Origin: BD1-7 clade bacterium
GTDB taxonomy: Bacteria; Pseudomonadota; Gammaproteobacteria; Pseudomonadales; DT-91
Reading direction: 5' to 3'
Length of the DNA: 41,209 bases
Assembly: GCA_902705835.1 (NCBI GenBank)
Contig: CACSIN010000002.1
Span: 18,516-59,724 of the forward strand
Program-made: the position numbers and the translations under genes
Shown here: positions 15,602 to 24,510 of the stretch, piece by piece
Layout: every line of letters begins with the position of its first letter
How positions within the stretch are numbered: the first letter of the stretch is position 1
Notes under the pieces: generated by a model
Told to the model about the DNA's origin: nothing
Seen by the model: the letters and a program-made list of their open reading frames with translations, nothing else
The model's database searches: none

Positions 15602-16516
15602 CTAGCCATCCCGCTTGGCCAGTGTGTTCATCGCAATAGCGACAACAATCAAGCCGGCTCCCAACACCGCAATAGGGGTGACGGTAGTACCGAGAAATAT
15701 AGCCGCGTTAAAAAAAGTGAAAACAACAGATAGCGCTGAAATCAACGCTGCAGCCAATGTCGACAACTTTGCCGCAGATTCATACCACAGGTAATACGCC
15801 AGAGCCGTCGGAAATACTCCAGTTAGAACCAGGAAGATCGCGTCATTCATGGTTGGCATGGTTGTATCAAAAATAGAAAAAGGCGTGAGTATGACGCCTG
15901 ATATCAGAAACACTCCCATTAAAAAGTTGATTCGTTCAGCGGTTGAGTTGCTGTTGTGCATTGCGCGGCTGCTGCCAATGATGAATATTGCCCAGGTAAA
16001 TCCGGCGGCGATTTCCAGCATGTCACCGAAAAACGATTGTGTGCCGCCGATGAAATCATGATAAACCGTCAAAAAAACGCCGCCAACGACTAAGCAAGTG
16101 GCGATAATATCGGTTTTTTGAACGCTAGAACCGGCAAAAAAATACAAGAATGCCAGTACGAAAAAAGGTGCGATATTCTCCAACACCATGGCGTTGGAGG
16201 CACTGGTGTATTCCAGCCCAATATGGAAACACGCGTAGTTGGTTACAGTCGCAAATACAGTCAGTCGAAAATTCCAATCCTTGAATTTAATCGACGCAGG
16301 GGCTCCAGTGATGCGCAATATAGCGTAGAGAACGGCCGCCGCAATAAACAGTCGTGCCACGGCGATTTGCAGCCCACCGAGGTCGCTGGTGAGATAACGA
16401 ACGATGACACTGTGAGTTCCCCAAAAGAATGCGGCGAGTAGGCCGAAGATTAGGCCACTGTGTTTCGACAATTTGGAGAACTTCGAGAAATCTATGTTTT
16501 TACGATGTCGTTGCAA
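15602..16516 (-). CDS. EamA/DMT family transporter
   Basis: A 304-residue membrane protein of the drug/metabolite transporter superfamily with about ten helices and two EamA repeats. The first begins GLIFGLLAAFFWGTHSVIVR and the second starts around FTWAIFIIGSSRAMH. Members typically export amino acids, nucleosides or other metabolites. The start is a TTG codon at 16516, supported by AGGAGGA six bases before it; the nearby ATG is out of frame. It converges with the AraC gene. Substrate unknown. Confidence 0.9.
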   Translation of the reverse strand: MQRHRKNIDFSKFSKLSKHSGLIFGLLAAFFWGTHSVIVRYLTSDLGGLQIAVARLFIAAAVLYAILRITGAPASIKFKDWNFRLTVFATVTNYACFHIGLEYTSASNAMVLENIAPFFVLAFLYFFAGSSVQKTDIIATCLVVGGVFLTVYHDFIGGTQSFFGDMLEIAAGFTWAIFIIGSSRAMHNSNSTAERINFLMGVFLISGVILTPFSIFDTTMPTMNDAIFLVLTGVFPTALAYYLWYESAAKLSTLAAALISALSVVFTFFNAAIFLGTTVTPIAVLGAGLIVVAIAMNTLAKRDG

Positions 16517-16948
16517 ACGTCATCCTCCTGATCAGTGGAACCTTGATAAGGTTTAGCACATGCGTATGGATTAAATAGCGACGAGCACGAGAGTAGGCTG
16601 TGCTTCGACGACGTGCTGAGTCGCAACTGGTTCTGTAATGTATACCGATGATCACTGATTGGGGAGGCCATTGATTTGTTCTACCAACAGTGGCGATACT
16701 CGCAGGCAGACTTCTTAGGGGGCGGTACTTTCTGTCAGTGCTTTATGGGGTTCGTTCAGTGGGGGCATTTCTTCCCGAGCCACTTTTTGTTTGGGTTCTA
16801 TAAAGTCTGAAGGACAGGTTCTGTGCTGCATGCGCTGATTACTAGTGCATTGGGCTGATGTTCATGAGGTTATTGTCTATTCATGTAAACGGCGATGGTT
16901 TTTTGATGTCTAGAATAAGACTTGTCCCCTTTAGCGCGGAGTTCAGCT
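16517..16948. other. 432-base gap between divergent EamA and methyltransferase genes
   Basis: No gene is supported on either strand and I found no strong palindrome or promoter consensus. The only clear elements are the two ribosome binding sites at its ends, for the EamA gene (about 16523-16529, minus strand) and for the methyltransferase (16937-16941). Confidence 0.35.
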
Positions 16949-17749
16949 ATGTCTACCAATGCCAGCGAATTTTCTGATCTTGATAACAGCCCGAATCCAG
17001 AACATTGGATTCAAATGATGCTTCAATTACCTCAGATGGCGCCTGCGATTAATCAGATTCGAGCGCTCATGTTCGCACCCATCAAAGAAAACCGCTGCAC
17101 TTCAGTACTGGACGGTGGTTGTGGGCCTGGCACTGTCACTGCCGATATGGCGCATCAGTTGCCTGAAGCATTGGAAGTGATTGGTTTGGATATGAGTGAT
17201 TACATGTTGAATTACGCCCGTGATCAAGCCTTACCGGAATCCGTGTCTTTTACCAAAGGCAGCTTGTGCGATATTCCCTTTGATTCAAATCGGTTTGATG
17301 CTGTGCGCGTCGAGCGAGTGTTGCACCATATCGCCGATAATGAAACTGCCGTGAAAGAACTAGTGCGTGTGTGTCGGCCTGGCGGAGTTATCGTGGCCTG
17401 TGAGCCCGATGTTCGGCGGATCTACGTGCATCCGGTTACACCAGAAGACGGTGTTGTTTTCAGTCGTCGCTATAGTGAATTTATGGCAGCGGGCGATATC
17501 GCCCCGTTTTTGCCGGCCATGTTTGAACGCGCCGGTGCGCATGTAGAAAGCCAAACGACAGTGTCGATGACGTTTCGTGACTTGGACAATCTACAAGAGG
17601 GCTTCGATTCGATTGAAGAGCTGCGTAACACGCTGCGTGAAGCCCATCATGAGGAGGATGTAGCGCGTCTTGATCAGGCAATTGAGCGGCATGAGGCGTT
17701 TCTGGATGTGCCGATGACGATCGTGGTGGCTCGCAAGCTGGCTTCTTGA
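16949..17749 (+). CDS. Class I SAM-dependent methyltransferase
   Basis: A 266-residue Methyltransf_11-type enzyme. Motif I is VLDGGCGPGT at residues 53-62. It is followed by VIGLDMS, whose acidic residue binds the SAM ribose, then FDAVRVERVLHHI and RVCRPGGVIVACEPD (motifs II-III). The C-terminal part is variable and probably binds the substrate. ATG 16949 is chosen because CGGAG (16937-16941) lies seven bases before it; the frame is open nine codons further upstream. A second methyltransferase and an EcsC-family gene follow on the same strand, with gaps of 68 and 33 bases. The methyl acceptor cannot be read from sequence. Confidence 0.88.
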   Translation: MSTNASEFSDLDNSPNPEHWIQMMLQLPQMAPAINQIRALMFAPIKENRCTSVLDGGCGPGTVTADMAHQLPEALEVIGLDMSDYMLNYARDQALPESVSFTKGSLCDIPFDSNRFDAVRVERVLHHIADNETAVKELVRVCRPGGVIVACEPDVRRIYVHPVTPEDGVVFSRRYSEFMAAGDIAPFLPAMFERAGAHVESQTTVSMTFRDLDNLQEGFDSIEELRNTLREAHHEEDVARLDQAIERHEAFLDVPMTIVVARKLAS

Positions 17750-17817
17750 TCGAAATAGAGGGGATTGGGTAGCGATTAATGGATAACACGCGAATGATAT
17801 GCGACGAATAAGCCGAC

Positions 17818-18498
17818 ATGAAATTTGATGACATCGTCCCGTGGGGGCGTTCATTTGATGAATATATCAGGATGTTTTCGTTATCGGACACTGACCTTCG
17901 TGGTGCAATTCTCGGGTGTGGTGATGGACCTGCATCGTTTAATGCTGAGTTAACACGCAGGGGTGGTAATTGTGTGTCTGTTGATCCGATTTATGCGTTT
18001 AGCCGGCAACAAATTCGTCAGCGTATTGATGATGTGTTTACTGACGTTATGGCGCAAGTTCGAGAGGAACGAAACCAATTCGATTGGCGTTATATCGGTA
18101 CCCCAGAGCGGCTTGCCGAGATCCGTATGACCGCGATGCAAATTTTCTTGGAAGATTTCGATGAGGGTAGGGATGACGACCGTTATTTGATGGGGGCGCT
18201 ACCGAGTCTGGCTTTCGAGGATGCCAAGTTCGATCTTGCACTGTGTTCGCATGTTCTTTTTCTCTATAGCAATGTGTTATGTCATCAGACGCATATCGAT
18301 TCGATAAAAACATTGTGTCGTGTTGCGCGTGAGGCTCGGATTTATCCTCTGACCGATTTAAATGGCGGCATTTCGCCATATCTTGGTAATGTGATCGCAG
18401 ATCTTTCGGAACAGGGTTACAAGCTTTCGTTGGTTGACGTAGAGTATCGTGTACAAAAGCAGGCAACACAGATGTTGAGGATATCAGCGTCCGGCTAA
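17818..18498 (+). CDS. SAM-dependent methyltransferase-like protein
   Basis: A 226-residue protein whose N-terminal PWGRSFDEYIRMFSL leads into ILGCGDGPASFNAEL, a motif I variant with GCGDGPA, and then SVDPIYAF at the ribose-binding acidic position. Later, FDLALCSHVLFLYS replaces the usual motif II and a CRVAREARIYPL segment corresponds to motif III. I believe a conserved family of this form exists in many proteobacteria, annotated only as methyltransferase. The ribosome binding site is weak. It lies between another methyltransferase and the EcsC gene, 33 bases upstream of the latter, so the three are likely co-expressed. Function unknown. Confidence 0.8.
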   Translation: MKFDDIVPWGRSFDEYIRMFSLSDTDLRGAILGCGDGPASFNAELTRRGGNCVSVDPIYAFSRQQIRQRIDDVFTDVMAQVREERNQFDWRYIGTPERLAEIRMTAMQIFLEDFDEGRDDDRYLMGALPSLAFEDAKFDLALCSHVLFLYSNVLCHQTHIDSIKTLCRVAREARIYPLTDLNGGISPYLGNVIADLSEQGYKLSLVDVEYRVQKQATQMLRISASG

Positions 18499-18531
18499 CC
18501 TGCGATCGTGTCAGCTTGCAGGGGAAGACGA

Positions 18532-19371
18532 TTGGATATACGCGATAACACAACAGACTTCGACGATTTACAGCGCGCAGTAAAATTGCTCGAAAGCCCA
18601 TCAGTAACGACCCAAATGTCTGATGTGATCGGCAGCCCCATCGAGGTGGCGATGAATGTGTTACCCGATAAACTGACCGATCAGGTAAACAGATCAGTAG
18701 AAACAGCCTTGTATAAATCTGCCGAAGCCGCTTTGTATAGCTTGGGTAACCATACCGGTAAAAATGCCTCGCCGCGTTTGCACAAGTTGATGGCAGCCAG
18801 CAGTGGCGCCATTGGTGGTGCGTTTGGTTTCAGTGCTTTATTTGTTGAGTTACCGGTGTCGACCACCATCATGATGCGAGCCGTAGCAGATATTGCACGC
18901 AGTGAAGGCTTTGACTTGAGTGATGTGTCGACCAAAGCGGCGTGTATTGAGGTATTTGCCCTAGGAGGCAAAGCGGAAAACGATGAGAGTACTGAAATAG
19001 GTTATTACCTGGTGCGGGGTATGACGGCTGAAACGATGCGTCAGTTGTCAAAAGAGTTAGGAGAAATTGCAGCAAAACAGGGCGTCAAATCTTTGAGCAG
19101 TATTCCAGCTACCCAATCCGGCAAGTGGCTCGCTGCGCTAATCAATAAGGTGGCAGCGCAGTTCGGTTTTGTTGTTACCAAAAAGATGGCTGCGCAGATG
19201 GTTCCTGTGATTGGCGCGTTTTCTGGGGCGACGTTGAATACACTATTTACTAACTATTATCAGAGCATGGCACGTGGGCATTTTATCGTCAGGCGACTCG
19301 AAATTACTTACGGTTTTGAGCAAATCCGTGCGGCGTACAGTGATATAGTTGTGGCCGGTGCTAGTGGGTAA
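18532..19371 (+). CDS. EcsC family protein
   Basis: A 279-residue protein of the EcsC family (named for Bacillus subtilis EcsC, whose role is unclear). Conserved family segments are present: KLMAASSGAIGGAFGFSALF, then VELPVSTTIMMRAVADIARS, then CIEVFALGG, and toward the end AQMVPVIGAFSGATLNTLF. The Gly/Ala-rich hydrophobic stretches suggest membrane association. The start is set at TTG 18532 because AGGGGAAG (18520-18527) sits at the right distance; GTG 18508 is an alternative. It closes a three-gene run with two methyltransferases. Confidence 0.85.
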   Translation: MDIRDNTTDFDDLQRAVKLLESPSVTTQMSDVIGSPIEVAMNVLPDKLTDQVNRSVETALYKSAEAALYSLGNHTGKNASPRLHKLMAASSGAIGGAFGFSALFVELPVSTTIMMRAVADIARSEGFDLSDVSTKAACIEVFALGGKAENDESTEIGYYLVRGMTAETMRQLSKELGEIAAKQGVKSLSSIPATQSGKWLAALINKVAAQFGFVVTKKMAAQMVPVIGAFSGATLNTLFTNYYQSMARGHFIVRRLEITYGFEQIRAAYSDIVVAGASG

Positions 19372-19720
19372 TCCATTTCAAATGCGCTTGGTTTATTGCT
19401 GGCTTTGAATTGCACAGATGACTGGGCGTTTCTGGATAGTAAAACGCGGTTGGCGTTTGCTGGAGGTTATCTGAACTAACCCCATCGAATTCAATTGAGA
19501 ATATACTCAGAATGCTTTTTCTATAAAAAACATTCTGATTCAGTGATTTAGTTTTATCCCTTGGTGATCGTGATATCTCTGGCATGATTTGTGACGTGCT
19601 GGTTTTTCGTGAAAATACTTCGTAGTATCGGAAAAGGTTGGTTGGGTCGTGTCTTCGTTGTCGATGCTGGCCGGAAGGGATTGATCGACTGACCGATAAT
19701 AATAACAAAGGAGTTGTTTT
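19372..19720. other. 349-base gap upstream of the beta-propeller gene
   Basis: No gene is supported. The gap contains the 30-bp palindrome at 19508-19537, described separately, and AAGGAG (19709-19714), the ribosome binding site of the next gene. Confidence 0.4.
19508..19537. repeat. 30-bp near-perfect palindrome in the yncE-like gene's upstream region
   Basis: CAGAATG, then CTTTTT, pairs with AAAAAA, then CATTCTG, giving 12 of 13 base pairs around the loop CTAT. It lies about 180 bases before the start of the beta-propeller gene and 137 after the EcsC stop. It could be an operator or a terminator for the upstream run; the AT-rich inner stem and lack of a following T run favour an operator or cruciform. 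Confidence 0.5.
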
Positions 19721-20845
19721 ATGATGTTTACACTTTCGCAGAATCGCCTGTTTGGCCGAGCTCTGCATATCACCGGTGCCTTAATTCTTGGCGCCATCGT
19801 TACTACCAGCTCAGCGTCCGCTTTCAATAAGGTGCCTCGTTCGCCATCGGGAAGTAAAATTGCTGTTGCGAACCGAGCCGACAATACCATCACATTAGTT
19901 GATGTTGCGGCTGAACGTGAGATGCATATCGAGCTGGAATCCGGCTCGGAGCCTATGTACGCGCAGAATCCGTATTATTCGAATGAAATCTGGATTGGCG
20001 ATCGCGGCCATAGCCGTGTTTTGGTCTATGACGCGTTGCGCTTGCGTCGTATCGCCGAGATTCCGACCGGTGAGGGTGTATTCCATATGTGGAATCACGG
20101 CACGCTCCGTCAGATGTGGGTGGTAAATGATGTCGACAAAACCATGACAGTGATTTCGTTAGATACCAAAGAGGTGTTGGCGACAGTAGCAATGCCTACG
20201 GACCTTGTTGGTGCTTACAAACCTCATGACATTACAGTGACAGCAACCTCGGCAATTGTGTCGTTGATTGGCCCGGCAAATGAACAAAGCTGGCTTGTTG
20301 AATTTAGTGGTTCCACATTCCAAGAAATCGACCGACTGCAGGTTCCTGGTGATCCTCATCTGATGTATTGGGGTTTTGCCGATAGTGATCTTTATGTAGC
20401 CTCTCAGGCTGCGGGTAAAGTCCTGAAAATCGATCCAGATACGTTGACTGTTGAAGCAGAGCTGAGCATCCCAGGCGCGCATGGGATTTGGGCTAATGAG
20501 CAGGAAGAGCATTTGTATGTGGGTAATATCACGTCTGCAGATGGCAGTTCGGCATTGTATACCATTGATCTTGATACCTTTGAGATTGTGCCCGGTTCAC
20601 CTGTATCGGCAGCGTTGCCGCACCCACATAACCTGATGGTATCAATGGATGACGATAAGTTGTTCGCTACCCATAGCAATGCTGGGTCAGAATACACGAC
20701 CATCTATGATATCGATGAAAATGGCCTGCCTTCTAACGGCCGGGTTGTCGAAACAGGCGCTACTCCTTTTGGAATTATGCTGATTCGTGATCCTGTTGTG
20801 AGGCTCAGAAAAGATAAACACCGTAGACCTAAAAGTTATAACTAA
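19721..20845 (+). CDS. Exported YncE-like beta-propeller protein
   Basis: A 374-residue protein with a signal peptide (about residues 1-34, hydrophobic ITGALILGAIV and a SASA cleavage region). The repeated beta-propeller blades are of the YVTN/YncE type, for example ADNTITLVDVAAEREM, VDKTMTVISLDTKEVLATV and AAGKVLKIDPDTLTVEAEL. It probably acts in the periplasm. Such proteins can bind DNA, metals or quinoprotein partners, but no catalytic residues are evident, so no reaction is proposed. The start ATG follows AAGGAG seven bases before it. It appears monocistronic, with a strong terminator downstream. Confidence 0.85.
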   Translation: MMFTLSQNRLFGRALHITGALILGAIVTTSSASAFNKVPRSPSGSKIAVANRADNTITLVDVAAEREMHIELESGSEPMYAQNPYYSNEIWIGDRGHSRVLVYDALRLRRIAEIPTGEGVFHMWNHGTLRQMWVVNDVDKTMTVISLDTKEVLATVAMPTDLVGAYKPHDITVTATSAIVSLIGPANEQSWLVEFSGSTFQEIDRLQVPGDPHLMYWGFADSDLYVASQAAGKVLKIDPDTLTVEAELSIPGAHGIWANEQEEHLYVGNITSADGSSALYTIDLDTFEIVPGSPVSAALPHPHNLMVSMDDDKLFATHSNAGSEYTTIYDIDENGLPSNGRVVETGATPFGIMLIRDPVVRLRKDKHRRPKSYN

Positions 20846-20950
20846 ATTGCGTTGGGGCGCAGGCGGCAGTCGTTACTGTTGCTTGTGTCGCTGCGATTGA
20901 TGCTCTCTGATGAAATAGACGTATTCTGAAGTTAATAAATAGCAGGCAAA

Positions 20951-20991
20951 AAAATACCCGAAACAACCGCTAGGGGTTGTTCGGGTATTTT
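20951..20991. terminator. Strong bidirectional terminator
   Basis: AAAATACCCG then AAACAACC pairs with GGTTGTT then CGGGTATTTT, a 17-bp stem with a single bulged A. It is bounded by an A run on one side and a T run on the other, so it can end both the beta-propeller gene and the convergent cysI-DUF934 operon. Confidence 0.85.
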
Positions 20992-21007
20992 GGTATTGCT
21001 TTCACGA

Positions 21008-21496
21008 TTAGCGCTGACGGAATAGCGGTTCCGGTTTGTCGATGGATGCTTGATACGGGGTTGTAAAATCATGAAGGTGCTTTAAAGCCACATCCAGATT
21101 CTGATCTTCCCGCATAGCGTAACTGCTGAATCCAACTCGGTTCATATACGTCAACTGATCAAGTAATACGTCGCCAATGGCGCGTAATTCGCCGGTGTAG
21201 TCGTACTGCATACGCAGTGTGTGTGCGTAGCTGTAACCACGGCCATCAGTAAACGCTGGGAAGTTAATTGCAATTACTGGTAGCGAGTTGCATGTTTCAG
21301 CAAGGTCGTGCGGTGGCGTATCGCTATCCAGCCAAACGCCAACTTGGCGATCGGTACTGTCTTTGATCGCATTCCAGACGTCGATATGGACGATGATATC
21401 GCCTTCTGGCAATACCGCTGCGTCGACAATCGTTTTGTCTTCAATTACCTGATAGCCATCTTCTGCGATGGCTGCGTTCTTAATTAGCTTCGGCAT
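21008..21496 (-). CDS. DUF934 protein linked to sulfite reduction
   Basis: A 162-residue protein of the DUF934 family, almost always encoded next to a sulfite/nitrite-reductase-like hemoprotein and thought to assist sulfite reduction. Family features include PVIAINFPAFTDGRGYSYAH and the Gly-Glu-Leu-Arg-Ala-x-Gly-Asp-Val strand. The end has the usual R-x-D-Q...AL segment followed by YQAS. The start at 21496 is chosen because GGAGG lies six bases before it; the open frame upstream only overlaps cysI. It overlaps the end of cysI by 17 bases, so the two are translationally coupled. Confidence 0.88.
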   Translation of the reverse strand: MPKLIKNAAIAEDGYQVIEDKTIVDAAVLPEGDIIVHIDVWNAIKDSTDRQVGVWLDSDTPPHDLAETCNSLPVIAINFPAFTDGRGYSYAHTLRMQYDYTGELRAIGDVLLDQLTYMNRVGFSSYAMREDQNLDVALKHLHDFTTPYQASIDKPEPLFRQR

Positions 21497-23144
21497 AAAC
21501 GGCCTCCTTGAAGATTTCGTGGCCCAAACGGCGGTATGCAGATAGGAAGTCTTCTTCTTCCTGGCGGTTTTCAACATAGGTATTCAGGATCGTTTCCATA
21601 ACGTCCGGAATTTCTTCTGCTGAGAAAGATGGGCCGAGAATTTTTCCTAATGACGCCTCTTTGCCTTGGTAGCCGCCTAAAGAAATCTGAAAGAACTCTT
21701 TACCTTTTTTATCAACACCTAAAATGCCGATTTGGCCGACGTGGTGGTGTCCACAGGCATTCATACAGCCGGAGATATTCAGTTCCAGCTCGCCGAGGTC
21801 ATAGATATAATCCATGTCATCGAATTTACGTGCCAATGCATCTGCAACCGGTATGGATTTGGCGTTCGCCAGTGCGCAGTAGTCGCCACCTGGGCAGCAA
21901 ATCATATCCAGCAGTGTGCCAGCGTTAGCACCTGCAAGGTTCAACGTTTTTAATGCTTCCCAAACAACTTGTAAATCTGACATTTTCACGTCTGACAAAA
22001 TCAGATTCTGTTGGTGTGAGGTGCGTAGTTCGCCAAAGCTGTACTTGTCTGCAAGGTCTGCAACCGCATCTATTTCGCCGTCGGTAACATCACCCGGTGG
22101 CACGCCAGGGCGTTTCAATGAAATCGTAATGGCTTTGTACCCAGGCACTTTATGGTCGTGTGTATTGGTTTTTAGCCACGCTGCAAAAGCTGGGTCAGCT
22201 GCACTTTGGGCATTTAGTGCCATTAGAGCGTCATCTGCATTAAGCGTTGCATACTCAGGTGCAGTAAAGCAGGCTTTTACTCGGTCAAGTTCGGATTGGA
22301 TGAGTGTGGATGGGCTGTCTTTCAGTAACTCCCACTCTTGATCGACTTTCTCGCGGAATGCTTCAACGCCCATGGTGCGAACCAGGATTTTAATACGCGC
22401 TTTGTATTTGTTTTTACGATTACCCTGCTGATTGTAAACACGCAGGATGGCATCCAGGTATGTTAAAAGGTGTGCTTCTGGCAAGAACTCATTGATTACT
22501 TGACCAATAACCGGTGTACGGCCTAAGCCACCGCCAACGATAACCTTGTAACCAACTTCGCCAGCATCGTTCACGACTAGCTCAATACCAATGTCGTGCA
22601 TGCGGATCGCTGCACGATCGCGGTCTGAACCACAAACGGCAATCTTGAACTTACGAGGTAAGAATGCGAATTCTGGGTGGAACGTAGACCACTGTCGAAT
22701 CAATTCGCAGTATGGGCGTGGATCCAAGTATTCATCGGCAGAAACGCCAGCGAACTGATCGGTAGTTGTGCTGCGGATACAATTACCACTGGTTTGGATC
22801 GCGTGCATTTGCACGGATGCCAGATCGGCAAGAATATCTGGGCTGTCTGGTAGTTCGGGCCAGTTAAACTGTACATTTTGGCGCGTACTGATGTGGGCGT
22901 AACCTTTGTCGTATTCGCGGGCGATTTGTGCCAGCATACGCATTTGCTGTGAATTCATTAGGCCGTAAGGAACAGCAACCCGCAGCATCGGGGCCAAGCG
23001 CTGAACATACAAACCGTTCTGAAGTCGAAGCGGAAGGAATTCACTTTCGGATAGATCGCCATCTAGATAGCGTTGTGTCTGGTTACGGTATTGCGCAACC
23101 CGCTCATCTACTAACTGTTGGTCGTACTTATCGTATACGTACAT
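21480..23144 (-). CDS. cysI: Sulfite reductase hemoprotein (siroheme, 4Fe-4S)
   Basis: A 554-residue assimilatory sulfite reductase (or closely related nitrite reductase) that takes sulfite to sulfide for cysteine synthesis. The four 4Fe-4S/siroheme Cys ligands are in CCPGGDYC (Cys417 and Cys423) and SGCMNACGHHHVGQIG (Cys460 and Cys464), with C-x5-C and C-x3-C spacing. The N-terminal PLRLQNGLYVQRLAPMLRVA matches the Pseudomonas cysI type. The start at 23144 (MYVYDKYDQ) is chosen by that similarity; the frame is open 13 codons further. No flavoprotein cysJ is nearby, so electrons probably come from ferredoxin/flavodoxin or an unlinked partner. It diverges from the LLM oxidoreductase gene. Confidence 0.94.
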   Translation of the reverse strand: MYVYDKYDQQLVDERVAQYRNQTQRYLDGDLSESEFLPLRLQNGLYVQRLAPMLRVAVPYGLMNSQQMRMLAQIAREYDKGYAHISTRQNVQFNWPELPDSPDILADLASVQMHAIQTSGNCIRSTTTDQFAGVSADEYLDPRPYCELIRQWSTFHPEFAFLPRKFKIAVCGSDRDRAAIRMHDIGIELVVNDAGEVGYKVIVGGGLGRTPVIGQVINEFLPEAHLLTYLDAILRVYNQQGNRKNKYKARIKILVRTMGVEAFREKVDQEWELLKDSPSTLIQSELDRVKACFTAPEYATLNADDALMALNAQSAADPAFAAWLKTNTHDHKVPGYKAITISLKRPGVPPGDVTDGEIDAVADLADKYSFGELRTSHQQNLILSDVKMSDLQVVWEALKTLNLAGANAGTLLDMICCPGGDYCALANAKSIPVADALARKFDDMDYIYDLGELELNISGCMNACGHHHVGQIGILGVDKKGKEFFQISLGGYQGKEASLGKILGPSFSAEEIPDVMETILNTYVENRQEEEDFLSAYRRLGHEIFKEAVYAEAN

Positions 23145-23461
23145 CGTATGTTTAACCTGCTCTCGATGTGACTTTGTCGTCAACTTCTTAGATTTGAGCG
23201 CCGAAGACTACACGAAACTTGTGGTTATTTCGACCAGCATTGCGGTGACAGAGGTGGTTATATCGATGATTTTATTTATATCGTTGATCGATAGTTTTGA
23301 TATGGGCATTTTTGTCGATGCCTGAATTGATTAAAGTGATCAAAATCAGCCTGAATGGCGTTGTAGTCTTGATTTTTGATCTTTTATGCCATGGTTTTGG
23401 GCTTTTTTACTCTACATAATAAGCCTCAATCTGTTGCATCCATCCATGAGGAGAAAACATA
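23145..23461. promoter_or_regulatory. Divergent control region of cysI and the LLM oxidoreductase
   Basis: This 317-base gap contains two notable structures. TTATATCG[A/T]TGAT occurs at 23258-23270 and 23276-23288 in the same orientation, 18 bases apart, matching at 12 of 13. GATCAAAATCA (23338-23348) and TGATTTTTGATC (23370-23381) form an inverted repeat. No gene is present. Confidence 0.4.
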
Positions 23462-24484
23462 ATGAAACTAGGTCTGCATCAAGGTTACTGGCAAAAAGAC
23501 CCTCTGCCTGATTTTATTCAGCTGGCTAAAGACGCTGAGGACATGGGTTTTGATAAGCTGTTTACTGCTGAGGCATACGGCTCTGATTGTTTTACCCCGT
23601 TGGCTGCAATTGCTACACACACCAGTAAAATTCAGTTGTGTACCGGTGTTATGCAGATTTCAGGCCGTACTCCCGTTAATGCAGCGATGACTGCGTTGAC
23701 GTTGGATCACATCTCAAACGGCCGTTTGAATGTTGGTGTTGGTGTTTCGGGCCCACAGGTTGTTGAAGGCTGGTATGGTCAGGCATTTAACAAGCCGTTG
23801 GAGCGCACACGTGAGTGGTTGAGTATCTTTCGTCAAGTGATCGCGCGTGAAGCCCCTGTTGAGCTGGATGGCAATCAATACCAACTGCCATTACAAGGTG
23901 GCATGGGCTTGGGTAAGCCGCTGAAGTCAATCACTCATCCGTTGCGTAGAGAGATTCCTGTTTATCTGGGTGCTGAAGGACCTAAGAATGTTGAATTAGC
24001 ATGTACTGACTTCAACGGTTGGTTGCCGATTTTTGTTTCACCAGAGCGTATGGATATCTATGCTGATCCACTGTCGAAAGTTAAAGACAAAGAGAACTTT
24101 GAAATCTGCGCCATGGTGAACATGAACGTCGATGATAACCTCGACAATGCGTTGTTACCGGTTAAGTACATGTTGGCGCTTTACTTGGGTGGCATGGGTG
24201 CGAAGGGTAAGAACTTCCATAAAGATTTGATGGGTCGTATGGGTTGGGCTGAAGAAGCACAGATGATTCAAGATGTGTTCTATGAGAAAGGCCAACATGA
24301 AGCAGCGATGGCTGTTCCTGACTATATGGCGGACGAAATCTCGTTGTGTGGCCCAGCAGATCGTATTAAAGAGCGACTGCAGGATTGGAAGAAGTCAGAA
24401 GTGACAACATTGATGATCGGTGTTAGCCCGTTTGGCAATGAAGTAACACGTCAGAACATGCAAATTGTGACTGATGCTATGTAA
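23462..24484 (+). CDS. LLM class oxidoreductase, Rv3520c-like (TIGR03559-like)
   Basis: A 340-residue luciferase-like TIM-barrel flavin/F420 oxidoreductase. It starts MKLGLHQGYW and has TAEAYGSDCFTPLAAIA, ALTLDHISNGRLNVGVGVSG, PQVVEGWYGQAF, ITHPLRREIPVYLGAEGPKN and NGWLPIF. To my reading these match the mycobacterial Rv3520c/TIGR03559 type annotated as F420-dependent. No F420-biosynthesis genes are visible here, and most gammaproteobacteria lack F420, so FMN may be the actual cofactor. The start ATG follows GAGGAGAAAA. A strong terminator lies just downstream, so the gene is monocistronic. The substrate is unknown. Confidence 0.9.
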   Translation: MKLGLHQGYWQKDPLPDFIQLAKDAEDMGFDKLFTAEAYGSDCFTPLAAIATHTSKIQLCTGVMQISGRTPVNAAMTALTLDHISNGRLNVGVGVSGPQVVEGWYGQAFNKPLERTREWLSIFRQVIAREAPVELDGNQYQLPLQGGMGLGKPLKSITHPLRREIPVYLGAEGPKNVELACTDFNGWLPIFVSPERMDIYADPLSKVKDKENFEICAMVNMNVDDNLDNALLPVKYMLALYLGGMGAKGKNFHKDLMGRMGWAEEAQMIQDVFYEKGQHEAAMAVPDYMADEISLCGPADRIKERLQDWKKSEVTTLMIGVSPFGNEVTRQNMQIVTDAM

Positions 24485-24510
24485 TCTGTATTCTCTGTTA
24501 GACTGAGTAA

